From contig MWCT01000005.1 in NCBI GenBank assembly GCA_002070185.1, positions 1 to 64,000 of the forward strand: DNA of 64,000 bases, read 5' to 3'. Positions 30,102 through 38,669 of this stretch are shown here, piece by piece (the first letter of the stretch is position 1; each line of letters starts with the position of its first letter). The notes beneath the pieces were generated by a model. The model was given only the letters and a program-made list of their open reading frames with translations, had not been told where the DNA came from and did not search any database. The translations under genes were made by a program, and so were the position numbers. This DNA comes from a candidate division BRC1 bacterium ADurb.Bin183 (GTDB taxonomy: Bacteria; Sumerlaeota; Sumerlaeia; MWCT01).

Positions 30102-31166
30102 TTATCCATAGAGATGGCGTTTCATCTCTTCAGGATTCTTGGCGTTGAGCAAGGCAAGGTCTCTTGTTATTTTCCCCTTTTTGACCAGACTAAGGAGAGA
30201 GCGATCCATAGTCTGCATTCCATGCTGACCGCCCGCTTCCAACATTGCGTAAATCTGATGAGTCTTCCCCTCGCGGATGAGGTTGCGAATGGCTTCGGTT
30301 GCCATAAGAATTTCGATGCTGATTTCGCGTCCTCGTCCTGAAGCTGTTGGAAGAAGTTTCTGACTCAATATACCCTCGATGACGCTTGACAGCTGAATGC
30401 GGATCTGAGACTGCTGATGCGGAGGGAAAACATCAATGATACGGTCAATAGTCTGCGAGACATCATTAGTATGAAGCGTTGAAAGAACAAGGTGTCCGGT
30501 TTCTGCAGCAGTCAGAGCGGCGGCTATTGTTTCAAGGTCGCGCATTTCGCCCACCATGATAACATCCGGGTCCTGCCGCAGCGCATATTTCAATGAATTC
30601 TGGAAAGAATGAGTGTCCTCGTGAATTTCCCGCTGCTCGATAAGCGATTTTTTGTGAGAGTGGAGGTATTCAATGGGGTCCTCTATGGTGATAATATGGC
30701 ACTCCCGCTCATTATTGATTAGATCCACCATAGCGGCAAGCGTGGTTGATTTGCCTGAGCCGGTTGGGCCTGTAATGAGAATTAATCCAGACGGACGTCT
30801 GGCGAGTTTTTCGCAAACTTTTGTCGGGAGATGGAGCTCTTCAAAGTTGCGAATTTTTGAGGTGATGCTTCGGAAAGCCGCGCCAACGCTGCCCCGTTGA
30901 AAGTGGACATTGACACGGAAACGGGCTACATTGGACAGCGAAAGCGAAAAATCCAAATCCTTATTTTCCTCGAATTTCTGTTTCTGAAGGTCTGTGAGCA
31001 CGCTATAAATAAAACGATGGGTGTCTGAGGCAGTTAGAGAAGGGGCTCCCTCAACGTTATGAAGAATACCGTCAACTCTAATGACAGGCGGTCTGCCGAC
31101 AACAATATGTAGGTCGGAGGCATCCTTTTCAATTGTGTGCCTCAAGAGGTCAGTAATATCAAACAA
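30102..31166 (-). CDS. pilT: Twitching motility retraction ATPase PilT
   Basis: Hexameric ATPase that powers type IV pilus retraction. Starts FDITDLLRHTIEKDASDLHIV, then the Walker A GPTGSGKSTT, Asp box, GEMRDLETIAAALTAAETGHLV (Walker B) and a HTND His box. A TTG start is chosen 8 nt after GGGAGG; an in-frame TTG six codons earlier overlaps that Shine-Dalgarno. The C-terminal 45 residues follow the PilT rather than PilB pattern. Other pilus-like parts in the window are a pseudopilin at 34688 and a secretin-like fragment at 63447. Confidence 0.93.
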   Translation of the reverse strand: MFDITDLLRHTIEKDASDLHIVVGRPPVIRVDGILHNVEGAPSLTASDTHRFIYSVLTDLQKQKFEENKDLDFSLSLSNVARFRVNVHFQRGSVGAAFRSITSKIRNFEELHLPTKVCEKLARRPSGLILITGPTGSGKSTTLAAMVDLINNERECHIITIEDPIEYLHSHKKSLIEQREIHEDTHSFQNSLKYALRQDPDVIMVGEMRDLETIAAALTAAETGHLVLSTLHTNDVSQTIDRIIDVFPPHQQSQIRIQLSSVIEGILSQKLLPTASGRGREISIEILMATEAIRNLIREGKTHQIYAMLEAGGQHGMQTMDRSLLSLVKKGKITRDLALLNAKNPEEMKRHLYG

Positions 31167-31256
31167 TTTGCTTTCCTCCCTCAAAATTAATATGTAAGAC
31201 TCTATATTGATTGGTTCGATGAAGTCAAATCAGTTTTTAAGAGAATATTTTTAAAG

Positions 31257-32330
31257 ATGGAAACCGCTTTATTTGATTACACTCTGCCGGAAGAGTTAAT
31301 TGCCCGCCATCCCGCAGGAGAAAGAACGCATTCGAGACTTTTTATTGTAGAAAGAAAAACAGGCAATTTTATCCATAGCCAGTTTTTCAATATATCCCAA
31401 TACTTAAAAACCGGCGATTTGTTGGTCTTTAATAATACCAGAGTTATTCCCGCAAGGCTGATGGGGTATAGATTTACGGGCGGCGGCAAGGTCGAAACCT
31501 TATTGCTCAAAGAGGTTGAGCCGCTCTTGTGGAAGGCAATGGTTCGCCCCGCCAAAAAAATTCAAATAGGCGAACGATTAATTTATGAGCCAAAAATCCT
31601 CGAAGGAGAAGTTATCCAGTATCTTGGACCCGGCGAGCGGCTCATCAAATTTGAGTGCCGCGGGATCTGGCAAGATGTTCTGAACAAAATCGGGCACACG
31701 CCGCTGCCCCCTTACATCATCAAAGCGCGGCGGGATGATTTGAAAACAGATTTGGGGCATACACCGCTTGAAGAAGCAGGCGACAGAGAGCGGTATCAGA
31801 CCGTTTACGCGCAACATCGGGGGAGCGTTGCTGCGCCGACCGCCGGTTTTCATTTTTCAAGCGAACTCATTTCAACCCTTGAGCAACAAGGCGTTGAAAC
31901 CGCCTATTTAACTCTCCACATTGGCGCGGGCACATTTAAGCCGGTAGAAACTGAGCGTGCGGAAGACCATCCCATGCATTCAGAAACCTACCTGCTACCG
32001 AAAGAAACGGCGGAGAAGATTAATCGCGCCCGGCGCGAAGGTCGCCGTGTTATACCAGTGGGAACCACCGCAGTGCGAACCCTTGAATCATGCGCAGATG
32101 AAATGGGATTTGTTCATCCTGACGCAGGCGAAACAAATCTCATGATACTGCCCGGCTACAAATTCAAATGCGCAGATGCGATGCTCACCAATTTCCATCT
32201 CCCGCGCTCAACCCTGCTTATGCTGGTTTGTGCGTTTGGGGGAACGGAATTGCTCCTCAATGCATATAGCGAAGCTATCATCAAAGGTTACCGATTTTAC
32301 AGCTACGGCGATGCGATGTTGATTCTGTGA
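31257..32330 (+). CDS. queA: S-adenosylmethionine:tRNA ribosyltransferase-isomerase
   Basis: Transfers the ribosyl moiety of SAM to preQ1-tRNA, giving epoxyqueuosine, the substrate of QueH at 8212. 357 residues. Motifs: [22 protein letters not shown] at the start, [14 protein letters not shown], a [13 protein letters not shown] block and [29 protein letters not shown]. It stands alone, divergent from pilT, sharing a 90-bp intergenic region. Confidence 0.96.
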   Translation: METALFDYTLPEELIARHPAGERTHSRLFIVERKTGNFIHSQFFNISQYLKTGDLLVFNNTRVIPARLMGYRFTGGGKVETLLLKEVEPLLWKAMVRPAKKIQIGERLIYEPKILEGEVIQYLGPGERLIKFECRGIWQDVLNKIGHTPLPPYIIKARRDDLKTDLGHTPLEEAGDRERYQTVYAQHRGSVAAPTAGFHFSSELISTLEQQGVETAYLTLHIGAGTFKPVETERAEDHPMHSETYLLPKETAEKINRARREGRRVIPVGTTAVRTLESCADEMGFVHPDAGETNLMILPGYKFKCADAMLTNFHLPRSTLLMLVCAFGGTELLLNAYSEAIIKGYRFYSYGDAMLIL

Positions 32331-32343
32331 ACGAATTATATGA

Positions 32344-34347
32344 TTACATGAAAAATTTGGCGATGACCGGCGCAAAAACAAGCGCCACAACACTCATCAA
32401 CTTTATGAGAATATTCATCGAAGGACCGGAAGTATCCTTAAACGGATCCCCGATGGTGTCCCCAACCACTGCAGCCTTATGAGCATCCGATTTCTTGCCG
32501 CCAAGGTTGCCCTCCTCAATCCACTTCTTGGCATTATCCCATGCGCCGCCGACGTTGCACATCATGATACCAAGCAGAACACCAACCACAGTTGCCCCTG
32601 CCAAAAAGCCGCCAAGAGCCTTTGGACCCAATCCAAAGCCGACAATCAGAGGCGCCATAAGCGCCAAAACACCCGGGATAATCATTTCCCGCAGAGCGCC
32701 TTTTGTGGCTATTTCCACGCACTTATCAATCTGAGGCTCTGCCGTGCCTTCGAGAAGACCCTTGATCTCGCGGAACTGGCGTCGGATTTCTTCTACCAGA
32801 CGGTTGGCGCTGCGCCCAACAGCCTCCATTGTCAACGCAGTGATAACAAAAGGCATCGTCCCGCCGATGAAAAGTCCTATGACAACTTTGGCGCTTGTTA
32901 AATCAATGCTCATCGGCTTGCCCATGACAGTGGAAACAGTTTGTTGAAAAGCAGAGAAGAGAGCAAGAGCAGTAAGGGCGGCGGAACCAATGGCAAAACC
33001 CTTGCCAATGGCTGCTGTTGTGTTGCCCAGCGAATCGAGTTTATCGGTTATCTTGCGGATTTCAGGACCTGCTCCGCTCATCTCGGCAATGCCGCCAGCG
33101 TTATCAGAAATGGGTCCGTAGGAGTCTGTGCTCATAACAATGCCGACCGTTGCCAGCATACCCACCGCCGCAATGGCTATACCGTAAAGTCCGCTGAAAT
33201 AATAAGAAATTGCTGTGGCAACGCAAATGGTGATTATCGGCATTAGCGTGCTCATGAAACCAGTAGCTATGCCGCTTATGACCACGCCCGCCGGACCGGA
33301 CGTGGAGGCATGCGCTATCTTTTTAACAGGCGAACCCGATGTGAAATATTCGCTCTCAACGCCGATGAGCGCGCCGGCAACAAGTCCTGCAATAACCGAC
33401 CAATAATGATTGAGGCTGCCCATAAGCAACTTTGTGCAAATAAGCCCGCTGATGATAAAAATAACACCGCTCACATAAGTCGCATAACGGAGCGCAGATT
33501 GCGGATTCAGCTTCTTGAGAATACCCATCGAAAGAATACCGATGGCTGACGCAATTAGTCCTATTGTAATATAAAAAATCGGCAAGGACATAACCTTTAG
33601 CGTATCCGGCATGGTTGCGCCGATAGCCATGGCAGCCACAACAGCGCCTACATAAGATTCAAAAAGATCCGCGCCCATGCCTGCCGTGTCGCCGACATTG
33701 TCGCCAACGTTATCCGCGATAACGCCCGGATTGCGCGGGTCGTCTTCAGGAATTCCTGCCTCAACCTTGCCTACAAGGTCGGAGCCGACATCAGCGCTCT
33801 TGGTGTAAATCCCGCCGCCCACGCGGGCAAAAAGAGCGATAGAAGATGCCCCCATGGCAAAACCATTAATTATGATAGGCGCCGTGCCCGGATCCTTTTT
33901 GGTAAAAAGAAAAAAGAAACCAAGCCCCACAACGCCCAAAGCGGCAACGCACATGCCCATGACCGACCCGCCGTTAAATGCAACAGAAAGCGCAAGGGGC
34001 GTTCCGCCGTCCTTTGCCGCTTGTGTGGTGCGGACATTGGCGCGGGTGGCGGCAAGCATCCCCACATAGCCCGCCAACATAGAGCAAATGCCTCCGCTAA
34101 GATATGCTACCGCCGTCCATGGATTTTTCAAAAGAGCAGCAATGGCAATTACGACAATCGCCATAAAAACAGCGATGATTTTATACTCCTGTTTCAGGAA
34201 GACCATGGCGCCGATGTGAATTTTTTCCGCAATAGCCCGCATCTTCTCATTGCCTTCGGGATACCGGATCACTAAAAAATAAGTGACCAGCGCAAAAACA
34301 AACCCCGCGATACCAATAAAAGGAACCGCAGTCAAAATGGCGTCCAT
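32344..34347 (-). CDS. hppA: Membrane-bound ion-pumping pyrophosphatase, K+-dependent type
   Basis: 667 residues with about 16 membrane helices. It uses pyrophosphate hydrolysis to pump H+ or Na+. The catalytic loop is clear: [16 protein letters not shown] followed by [25 protein letters not shown] (alanine, not lysine) marks the K+-dependent subfamily, which includes both Na+ and H+ pumps; ion choice cannot be decided by eye. A strong AAGGAGG precedes the ATG. The leader can form a hairpin (AAAGAAATT / AATTTCTTT at 34370-34391). Confidence 0.95.
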   Translation of the reverse strand: MDAILTAVPFIGIAGFVFALVTYFLVIRYPEGNEKMRAIAEKIHIGAMVFLKQEYKIIAVFMAIVVIAIAALLKNPWTAVAYLSGGICSMLAGYVGMLAATRANVRTTQAAKDGGTPLALSVAFNGGSVMGMCVAALGVVGLGFFFLFTKKDPGTAPIIINGFAMGASSIALFARVGGGIYTKSADVGSDLVGKVEAGIPEDDPRNPGVIADNVGDNVGDTAGMGADLFESYVGAVVAAMAIGATMPDTLKVMSLPIFYITIGLIASAIGILSMGILKKLNPQSALRYATYVSGVIFIISGLICTKLLMGSLNHYWSVIAGLVAGALIGVESEYFTSGSPVKKIAHASTSGPAGVVISGIATGFMSTLMPIITICVATAISYYFSGLYGIAIAAVGMLATVGIVMSTDSYGPISDNAGGIAEMSGAGPEIRKITDKLDSLGNTTAAIGKGFAIGSAALTALALFSAFQQTVSTVMGKPMSIDLTSAKVVIGLFIGGTMPFVITALTMEAVGRSANRLVEEIRRQFREIKGLLEGTAEPQIDKCVEIATKGALREMIIPGVLALMAPLIVGFGLGPKALGGFLAGATVVGVLLGIMMCNVGGAWDNAKKWIEEGNLGGKKSDAHKAAVVGDTIGDPFKDTSGPSMNILIKLMSVVALVFAPVIAKFFM

Positions 34348-34687
34348 GATTTTCCTCCTTCATGGGCAAAGAAATTTGGAATTTCTTTGGGATGATATAG
34401 GTTATAAAAAAGACGGACTTATTTGAAGTTATACCGCTGTCGTGTCAAGAAAAAATAATCCAATTATTTTAGATCTGTCAATCCATGAACGAAACACATC
34501 ATCGCTTGATTGCAAATCCCCAACGATTTTTGCAAGAATGGATTATATTCAAACAAAGGATGAAAACCGACCGATAAATTTTTGAACAAACAATTCATAA
34601 GAGCAAGCGGTCTTTGTGTTTGTTATGTTTTATTTGCGGGTGTATATTCCCGGTATCGCCTGAACATTAAATATCACAGAGGAAAAC
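34348..34687. other. Intergenic region without a gene
   Basis: An AT-rich 340-bp gap between divergent hppA and the pseudopilin gene. Apart from the 9-bp inverted repeat near the hppA start I see no RNA gene or riboswitch fold; it presumably carries the two promoters. Confidence 0.6.
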
Positions 34688-35308
34688 ATGGAAAACAAAA
34701 TCATCCTGCTTTCAAAAAAAGGTTTCACACTCATAGAACTTTTAGTTGTAGTGGCAGTCATCGCCATTCTTGCCGCAATTGCCGTGCCAAACTTTCTTGA
34801 GGCACAGATTAGATCGAAGGCGAGCCGCGTTAAAACAGAACTTCGAACGATTGCCGTCGCAATTGAATCATACATTGTCGAAAACAACAAGCCGCCATAC
34901 GACGGCGAACCCGGCAATGAACATTACGGTTGGGTTAATGCGCAAAAACAAATAACCACGCCAGTCGCCTACATTACATCCATCCCCGCTGACATGTTTC
35001 AAGACCCCTCGATGAAAGATTTGGCGCACTTTCCCAACCAGACCTTTTTCGTGGATCATCCATCCGATACCCGCCACTCCTACGATTATAAAACTTTTTA
35101 CTGGCAAACAAAAAATGGCGACCCGGTGGAATTGATGCACTGGAGCCGCAGTTTTGGAACCAGTCTTTGGGCGATCGGCAGTTGCGGACCCGATAAAACA
35201 TACCGCCCGGAGAACGACTTTCACTGGGGGTACGGCAGCCGCTACGATCCCACAAACGGCACAATCTCCGGAGGCGACATCTATCGTTCGCAAGCAATCA
35301 GCCATTAA
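34688..35308 (+). CDS. Type II secretion/type IV pilin-like pseudopilin
   Basis: 206 residues. The short basic leader ends KKG and is followed by FTLIELLVVVAVIAILAAIAV, the prepilin peptidase cleavage and N-methylation signature and the polymerisation helix. The globular part has a GspG-like layout ending in SCGPDKTY. Many uncultured lineages carry numerous such single pseudopilins that are not part of a full secretion operon; this one also stands alone. CAGAGGAAAA supplies the ribosome-binding site. Confidence 0.88.
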   Translation: MENKIILLSKKGFTLIELLVVVAVIAILAAIAVPNFLEAQIRSKASRVKTELRTIAVAIESYIVENNKPPYDGEPGNEHYGWVNAQKQITTPVAYITSIPADMFQDPSMKDLAHFPNQTFFVDHPSDTRHSYDYKTFYWQTKNGDPVELMHWSRSFGTSLWAIGSCGPDKTYRPENDFHWGYGSRYDPTNGTISGGDIYRSQAISH

Positions 35309-35436
35309 ATATCATTGGATTAATGTTAACCGGGATCCTGCTGGGCTAAGACATGCGCTCCTGCCAAAATGTGAATTGGATAAAGCGCTCGAATTTCTAA
35401 ACAGCCCCCAAAGATTTCCAAGAGTATTACAGAGGA

Positions 35437-35466
35437 TTATTTAATAATCCCATCTTCGCGGAGGAT
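35437..35466. repeat. Left copy of a 30-bp direct repeat flanking the cassette array
   Basis: It matches 39726-39755 at 29 of 30 positions; the right copy begins exactly at the stop codon of the GDSL esterase gene. Weaker similarity extends another 20 bp or so into the esterase coding sequence. Read on the minus strand, the left copy still spells RPILREDG-IK-stop but has no intact gene in front of it. Confidence 0.7.
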
Positions 35467-35478
35467 GGGGCGGAAAAC

Positions 35479-35672
35479 TTACGCTCGGCGAATCATCAAA
35501 CTTGCCCAAAGAGTTCTGATGATTTCATCATCTTTCTTCAAAATTTTCCACTCCGCTTGAAAGATCGGGGGAAATATGACCTTTCAATCTTCGAAAAGAC
35601 ATCCTGACACATCTGTATCAACCGCCTCCGCGACTTCTCCCTCACTTCGGCTTTAGAAATATCAATCTGCAT
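35479..35672 (-). pseudogene. Small frameshifted ORF directly downstream of the last attC
   Basis: Starting 8 nt after the last attC, the frame reads MQIDISKAEVREKSRRRLIQM and then stops early. In the next frame a coherent continuation follows (PPIFQAEWKILKKDDEIIRT...LMIRRA). Adding one base to the five-C run at about 35569-35573 (minus strand) would restore a 64-residue protein. It could be a decayed seventh cassette or the edge of the host sequence. Family unknown. Confidence 0.35.
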
Positions 35673-35679
35673 ATTGTTA

Positions 35680-35737
35680 TTTGAATGTTTAATTATGCCG
35701 CGTCGCGAGCGACGTCGGCTTGAATAAATTGTTAGAC
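35680..35737 (-). other. attC of the TIR cassette
   Basis: Inverse core GTCTAAC at the array-internal end, stem CAAGCCGACGTCGC / GCGACGCGGC, and a degenerate outer core (ATTCAAA instead of GTTRRRY) where the array meets host DNA. About 58 bp; closely resembles the aadA-type 60-bp element. Confidence 0.88.
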
Positions 35738-35742
35738 GGCGC

Positions 35743-36669
35743 TCAATCAAAACTTATATCGCCAGCTTGCTTGGCTACATCAGCTCGGTGAGCCTCGATT
35801 CTTGCCCGTTCCCGCTCTGCGGCCGCTAAACGATTGGCTTGAAGCTCGTTGTATTGGCGGTTTGCAGCGGCAAGTGCGAGCTTAAGCGTGTCTCGGTGGT
35901 AGCGTTTGACCTCGTCTAGCGTGGTGCCGTCGAGAACTATGGTGTCCCCAACGACGCTTGCGATCCCTGGTCTATGCATTAACGAATAGCTTGAGGGGCG
36001 GTTCCAGTTCTTCACGAGCAAGTCAGCCCATTCCCGATCTGGACGGCGAGAGAGCTTGAATGGAACACGGTACAAGGCACTGCCTGCTGTTCCATCCATG
36101 CGGGGCGTTGTCACTTGGTCAGCAATAACGCCTTCGATCCGGATGTCTTGCATCTCGTCTTTCTTTTCTTGATGGGGCACGGCTGGACGGGTTTTCACAG
36201 TTGAGAAAGGCTTTCCAACGGGCGGTGGCGGGTTTCTGACGCCATGCATCGTTACCAAGAGATCTCGGTAGTTCTCTTCAGAGTAGGGAGATGCCGATAG
36301 GTCGATAAAGTACTTACCACCAAGCCAAGTTGGAGCAGACTCAGACCAAGAGCCTTTCCTAAGGACGGGGATAAATTTTCGATGATTGGACGATTCAAAA
36401 ACTTCGGCCGTCATGATATCGCCCTCGTATCCGACGCCGCCTTGCCTATTGTCTGTTTTTTGCTTGTACTTGGGCGTGCATACGATCAGAACGTAGTCGT
36501 TCGAGCGGATTGCGCTTTCCATAAAGGCCGGAAGCTGATCGCCTGGTATTGCATTCCATTGGTCGATAGTTGTCTCGATTCCATCCGTTCGAAGTCGAGT
36601 AGCGAATTCTCGAACCCATGTGCGGTGCTCTTCATCTTCCCATGAGTAAGAAATGAACGCTTTGGGCAT
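35743..36669 (-). CDS. TIR/SEFIR-domain protein in a gene cassette
   Basis: 308 residues. Residues 3-135 form a TIR/SEFIR-type domain: KAFISYSWEDEEHRTWVREF, a BB-loop region (DQWNAIPGDQLPAF), and LIVCTPKYKQK followed by EGDIMTAEVF, whose Glu may be the NADase catalytic residue. A linker leads to a C-terminal domain (about 175-265) and a final coiled coil (LALAAANRQYNELQANRLAA). Bacterial TIR proteins often act in anti-phage defence by degrading NAD+ or making signalling nucleotides; that function is inferred. The start has AGGAGG 7 nt upstream. Last complete cassette of the array. Confidence 0.85.
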   Translation of the reverse strand: MPKAFISYSWEDEEHRTWVREFATRLRTDGIETTIDQWNAIPGDQLPAFMESAIRSNDYVLIVCTPKYKQKTDNRQGGVGYEGDIMTAEVFESSNHRKFIPVLRKGSWSESAPTWLGGKYFIDLSASPYSEENYRDLLVTMHGVRNPPPPVGKPFSTVKTRPAVPHQEKKDEMQDIRIEGVIADQVTTPRMDGTAGSALYRVPFKLSRRPDREWADLLVKNWNRPSSYSLMHRPGIASVVGDTIVLDGTTLDEVKRYHRDTLKLALAAANRQYNELQANRLAAAERERARIEAHRADVAKQAGDISFD

Positions 36670-36696
36670 TGGTTTCCTCCTGATAGTGAGTGCGCT

Positions 36697-36754
36697 GTCT
36701 AATGTTTAATTAAGCCGCGTCGCGGGCGACGTCGGCTTGAATGAATTGTTAGGT
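36697..36754 (-). other. attC of DUF488 cassette, distal copy
   Basis: Inverse core ACCTAAC, which contains the TAA stop of the DUF488 gene, stem CAAGCCGACGTCGC/GCGACGCGGC, and the next cassette opening with TTAGAC. 58 bp. Confidence 0.93.
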
Positions 36755-37096
36755 GCTGCGATCCAGGATCTGCTTGAGCACCACCGCCTCATTGTGTAAC
36801 TGATCCCTGGCTGCGTAAATTAGGGTGATGTTTCCTTGACGCGAAAGAGCTTGTAGCTCTGACAATGCGGGATTATCTTTCAGCTCAGCACGATATCGCT
36901 TTTTGAACTCCAACCATTTCTCTGGGTCATGCCCAAACCATTGGCGAAGCTCGGTAGATGGTGCCACGTCTTTTAGCCAGAGGTCGATCTTAGCTTTGAC
37001 CTTAGCCAATCCACGCGGCCAGAGTCGATCTACAAGAATCCGCTTACCGTCGGTTTTGGCTGGAGATTCATAAGCTCGTTTCAACATGACGACCAT
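36749..37096 (-). CDS. DUF488 (YeaO-like) protein, distal cassette copy
   Basis: 115 residues: MLKRAYESP, DGKRILVDRLWPRGL, IDLWLKDVAPSTELRQWFGHD and a C-terminal LLYAARDQLHNEAVVL-like block, the DUF488 pattern. Function unknown; YeaO-like proteins are small and cytoplasmic. TGAGGGA precedes the ATG; a second ATG three codons in is possible. The protein is identical to the copy at 38225-38572, and the whole 419-bp cassette differs from it by one visible base. Confidence 0.88.
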   Translation of the reverse strand: MVVMLKRAYESPAKTDGKRILVDRLWPRGLAKVKAKIDLWLKDVAPSTELRQWFGHDPEKWLEFKKRYRAELKDNPALSELQALSRQGNITLIYAARDQLHNEAVVLKQILDRST

Positions 37097-37114
37097 GATT
37101 CCCTCACATGCTCC

Positions 37115-37179
37115 ACTTAACGAAAAAGCTAAGCGGCGCGGCGGTCTTTTGCCACGTCCGCTTCAGCGCCTTGTTAGGC
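37115..37179 (-). other. attC of the PNPOx-like cassette
   Basis: Inverse core GCCTAAC, arms AGCGGACGTGGC / CCGCGCCGCTTAGC, and core GTTAAGT opening the next cassette. 65 bp. The TTAGGC that opens this cassette is the exact complement of its inverse core. Confidence 0.9.
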
Positions 37180-37261
37180 AGTTCAGTTACATCCAACAAT
37201 TGTGGCATGCGAGCCAAAGCCCAAAGCCACAAAACTGCAATATACAGAATGTCTGTCAGTT

Positions 37262-37633
37262 TCACAACGTTTGAGTAGCAGAATCAATGGTAACGGCCAA
37301 AGTGGCTCGCAACCAACTGAACTTTGCCTTCATGAAATCAAAATCAGGACCGGATGTTATAAACGCCGCCTTTCCCTTGATCAAGAAACCGGTACCAGGC
37401 CCATGCCTTCCCTGGACTTCGCGGCTTCCCAAAGTAATCAGCACATCGGGGTTGTAGGCAATGTTAGCTTCTGTCTGATGCATGCCCCCGGCAGGAACGA
37501 ACAAACGTCCGTCTGGTGATATTCTGATATAGCTATTCCAGGTGTTGACCATGTGCAGTCCATCCTTTCCCAGGGTCGCAATAGCAACAACTCCCTCGTG
37601 CTTCATGATTTCCAATAGTTTTTCTGGGATCAT
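37262..37633 (-). CDS. Pyridoxamine 5'-phosphate oxidase-like FMN-binding protein (cassette)
   Basis: About 123 residues forming a split beta-barrel: IPEKLLEIMKHEGVVAIATLG, HMVNTWNSYI, GRLFVPAGGMHQTEANI, VLITLGSREVQG and FLIKGKAAFI. This is the pattern of small PNPOx-like flavoproteins and related F420/heme-binding folds; the substrate is unknown. AGGAGG lies 8 nt before the chosen ATG; a GTG three codons earlier overlaps that site. Typical cargo gene of environmental integrons. Confidence 0.82.
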   Translation of the reverse strand: MIPEKLLEIMKHEGVVAIATLGKDGLHMVNTWNSYIRISPDGRLFVPAGGMHQTEANIAYNPDVLITLGSREVQGRHGPGTGFLIKGKAAFITSGPDFDFMKAKFSWLRATLAVTIDSATQTL

Positions 37634-37667
37634 CGTGGCCACCTCCTGTAGTTTAGTTTAATATTTT

Positions 37668-37738
37668 GCCTAACGCGCCACCTCGCATCTGCCGCACTTG
37701 AACGGCGTAACTTGAAGGAGGTGGTTCTCCTCTTGGTC
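37668..37738 (-). other. attC of the VOC cassette
   Basis: Clear core GTTAGGC at the downstream end and complementary arms CCACCTC / GAGGTGG. The inverse core is degenerate (GGAGAAC or GACCAAG), so the upstream end is approximate. Confidence 0.75.
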
Positions 37739-38120
37739 ATTTCCATTGCCGAAGTTCAACAATAAGTCCATCCGGATCCTGTATCTCCCCTCGATAAGAA
37801 TTTCCGAGGTCTACCGGAGCACGAGACATGCCTATCCCGCGGGCCTTCAGATACTCGACGGCCTTTGCCATATCCTCGACTTCAAGGGCGATAGCCCTGA
37901 GTCCTATTTGCCACGGGACCTCCGCTCTCATCTTAGGATCATCAACGGACATGACCTCGATGGTCGTGTCGCCCAGTTGAAGGTATATTACCTCTTTCAG
38001 CGGGGGTACGTTCACCTCTTCTCTGCTAGTCAAGCGGAAGCCCAAGATGTCGGTGTAGAAGCGAATTGTACGTTCCGCGTTGAGCGGTATTATCTCCACA
38101 TGGTCAACCCTCTTGAACAT
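37737..38120 (-). CDS. VOC (glyoxalase/dioxygenase superfamily) protein (cassette)
   Basis: 127 residues with two beta-alpha-beta-beta-beta modules: RVDHVEIIPLNAERTIRFYTDILGF at the start, TTIEVMSV, then LRAIALEVEDMAKAVEYLKARGI and IQDPDGLIVELRQW. The His and Glu residues suit a metal site. The superfamily includes lactoylglutathione lyases, dioxygenases and fosfomycin or bleomycin resistance proteins; specificity cannot be told. AAGGAGG lies 7-8 nt before this ATG, favouring it over the in-frame start 14 codons upstream. Confidence 0.85.
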   Translation of the reverse strand: MFKRVDHVEIIPLNAERTIRFYTDILGFRLTSREEVNVPPLKEVIYLQLGDTTIEVMSVDDPKMRAEVPWQIGLRAIALEVEDMAKAVEYLKARGIGMSRAPVDLGNSYRGEIQDPDGLIVELRQWK

Positions 38121-38172
38121 AACGCGCCTCCTTTCGAATTGAAGTGTTTCTTCTCGTGTCACCCTGTGGCCT

Positions 38173-38230
38173 GCCTAAAGTTTAATTAAGCCGCGTTGCG
38201 GGCGACGTCGGCTTGAATGAATTGTTAGGT
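38173..38230 (-). other. attC of DUF488 cassette, proximal copy
   Basis: Inverse core ACCTAAC overlapping the gene's stop codon, same stem as the distal copy with one base changed (GCAACG for GCGACG on the minus strand), next cassette opening TTAGGC. Confidence 0.93.
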
Positions 38231-38572
38231 GCTGCGATCCAGGATCTGCTTGAGCACCACCGCCTCATTGTGTAACTGATCCCTGGCTGCGTAAATTAGG
38301 GTGATGTTTCCTTGACGCGAAAGAGCTTGTAGCTCTGACAATGCGGGATTATCTTTCAGCTCAGCACGATATCGCTTTTTGAACTCCAACCATTTCTCTG
38401 GGTCATGCCCAAACCATTGGCGAAGCTCGGTAGATGGTGCCACGTCTTTTAGCCAGAGGTCGATCTTAGCTTTGACCTTAGCCAATCCACGCGGCCAGAG
38501 TCGATCTACAAGAATCCGCTTACCGTCGGTTTTGGCTGGAGATTCATAAGCTCGTTTCAACATGACGACCAT
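38225..38572 (-). CDS. DUF488 (YeaO-like) protein, proximal cassette copy
   Basis: The 115-residue protein is identical to the copy at 36749-37096, with the same TGAGGGA ribosome-binding site. A longer in-frame opening upstream only runs through the preceding attC and is not used. Presence of two near-identical cassettes in one array points to a recent integrase-mediated or homologous duplication. Confidence 0.88.
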   Translation of the reverse strand: MVVMLKRAYESPAKTDGKRILVDRLWPRGLAKVKAKIDLWLKDVAPSTELRQWFGHDPEKWLEFKKRYRAELKDNPALSELQALSRQGNITLIYAARDQLHNEAVVLKQILDRST

Positions 38573-38590
38573 GATTCCCTCACATGCTCC

Positions 38591-38668
38591 ACTTAACGTT
38601 ACCGTTAACCGGCCGAACACGGCGGGCGAAGCCCGCTGTGGGCGGTTTGGTTGAGCGGCGTGTTGGGC
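38591..38668 (-). other. attC of the Mrr_N cassette
   Basis: Inverse core GCCCAAC, central hairpin GCGGGCTTCGCCCGC, and core GTTAAGT starting the DUF488 cassette. 78 bp, a different attC type from its neighbours. Confidence 0.9.
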
Positions 38669-38669
38669 G

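Noticed and set aside
35680..38668. attC stem-loops as rho-independent terminators or REP elements
   Set aside because: They lack a T-run and carry the RYYYAAC/GTTRRRY cores with cassette-matched bases.
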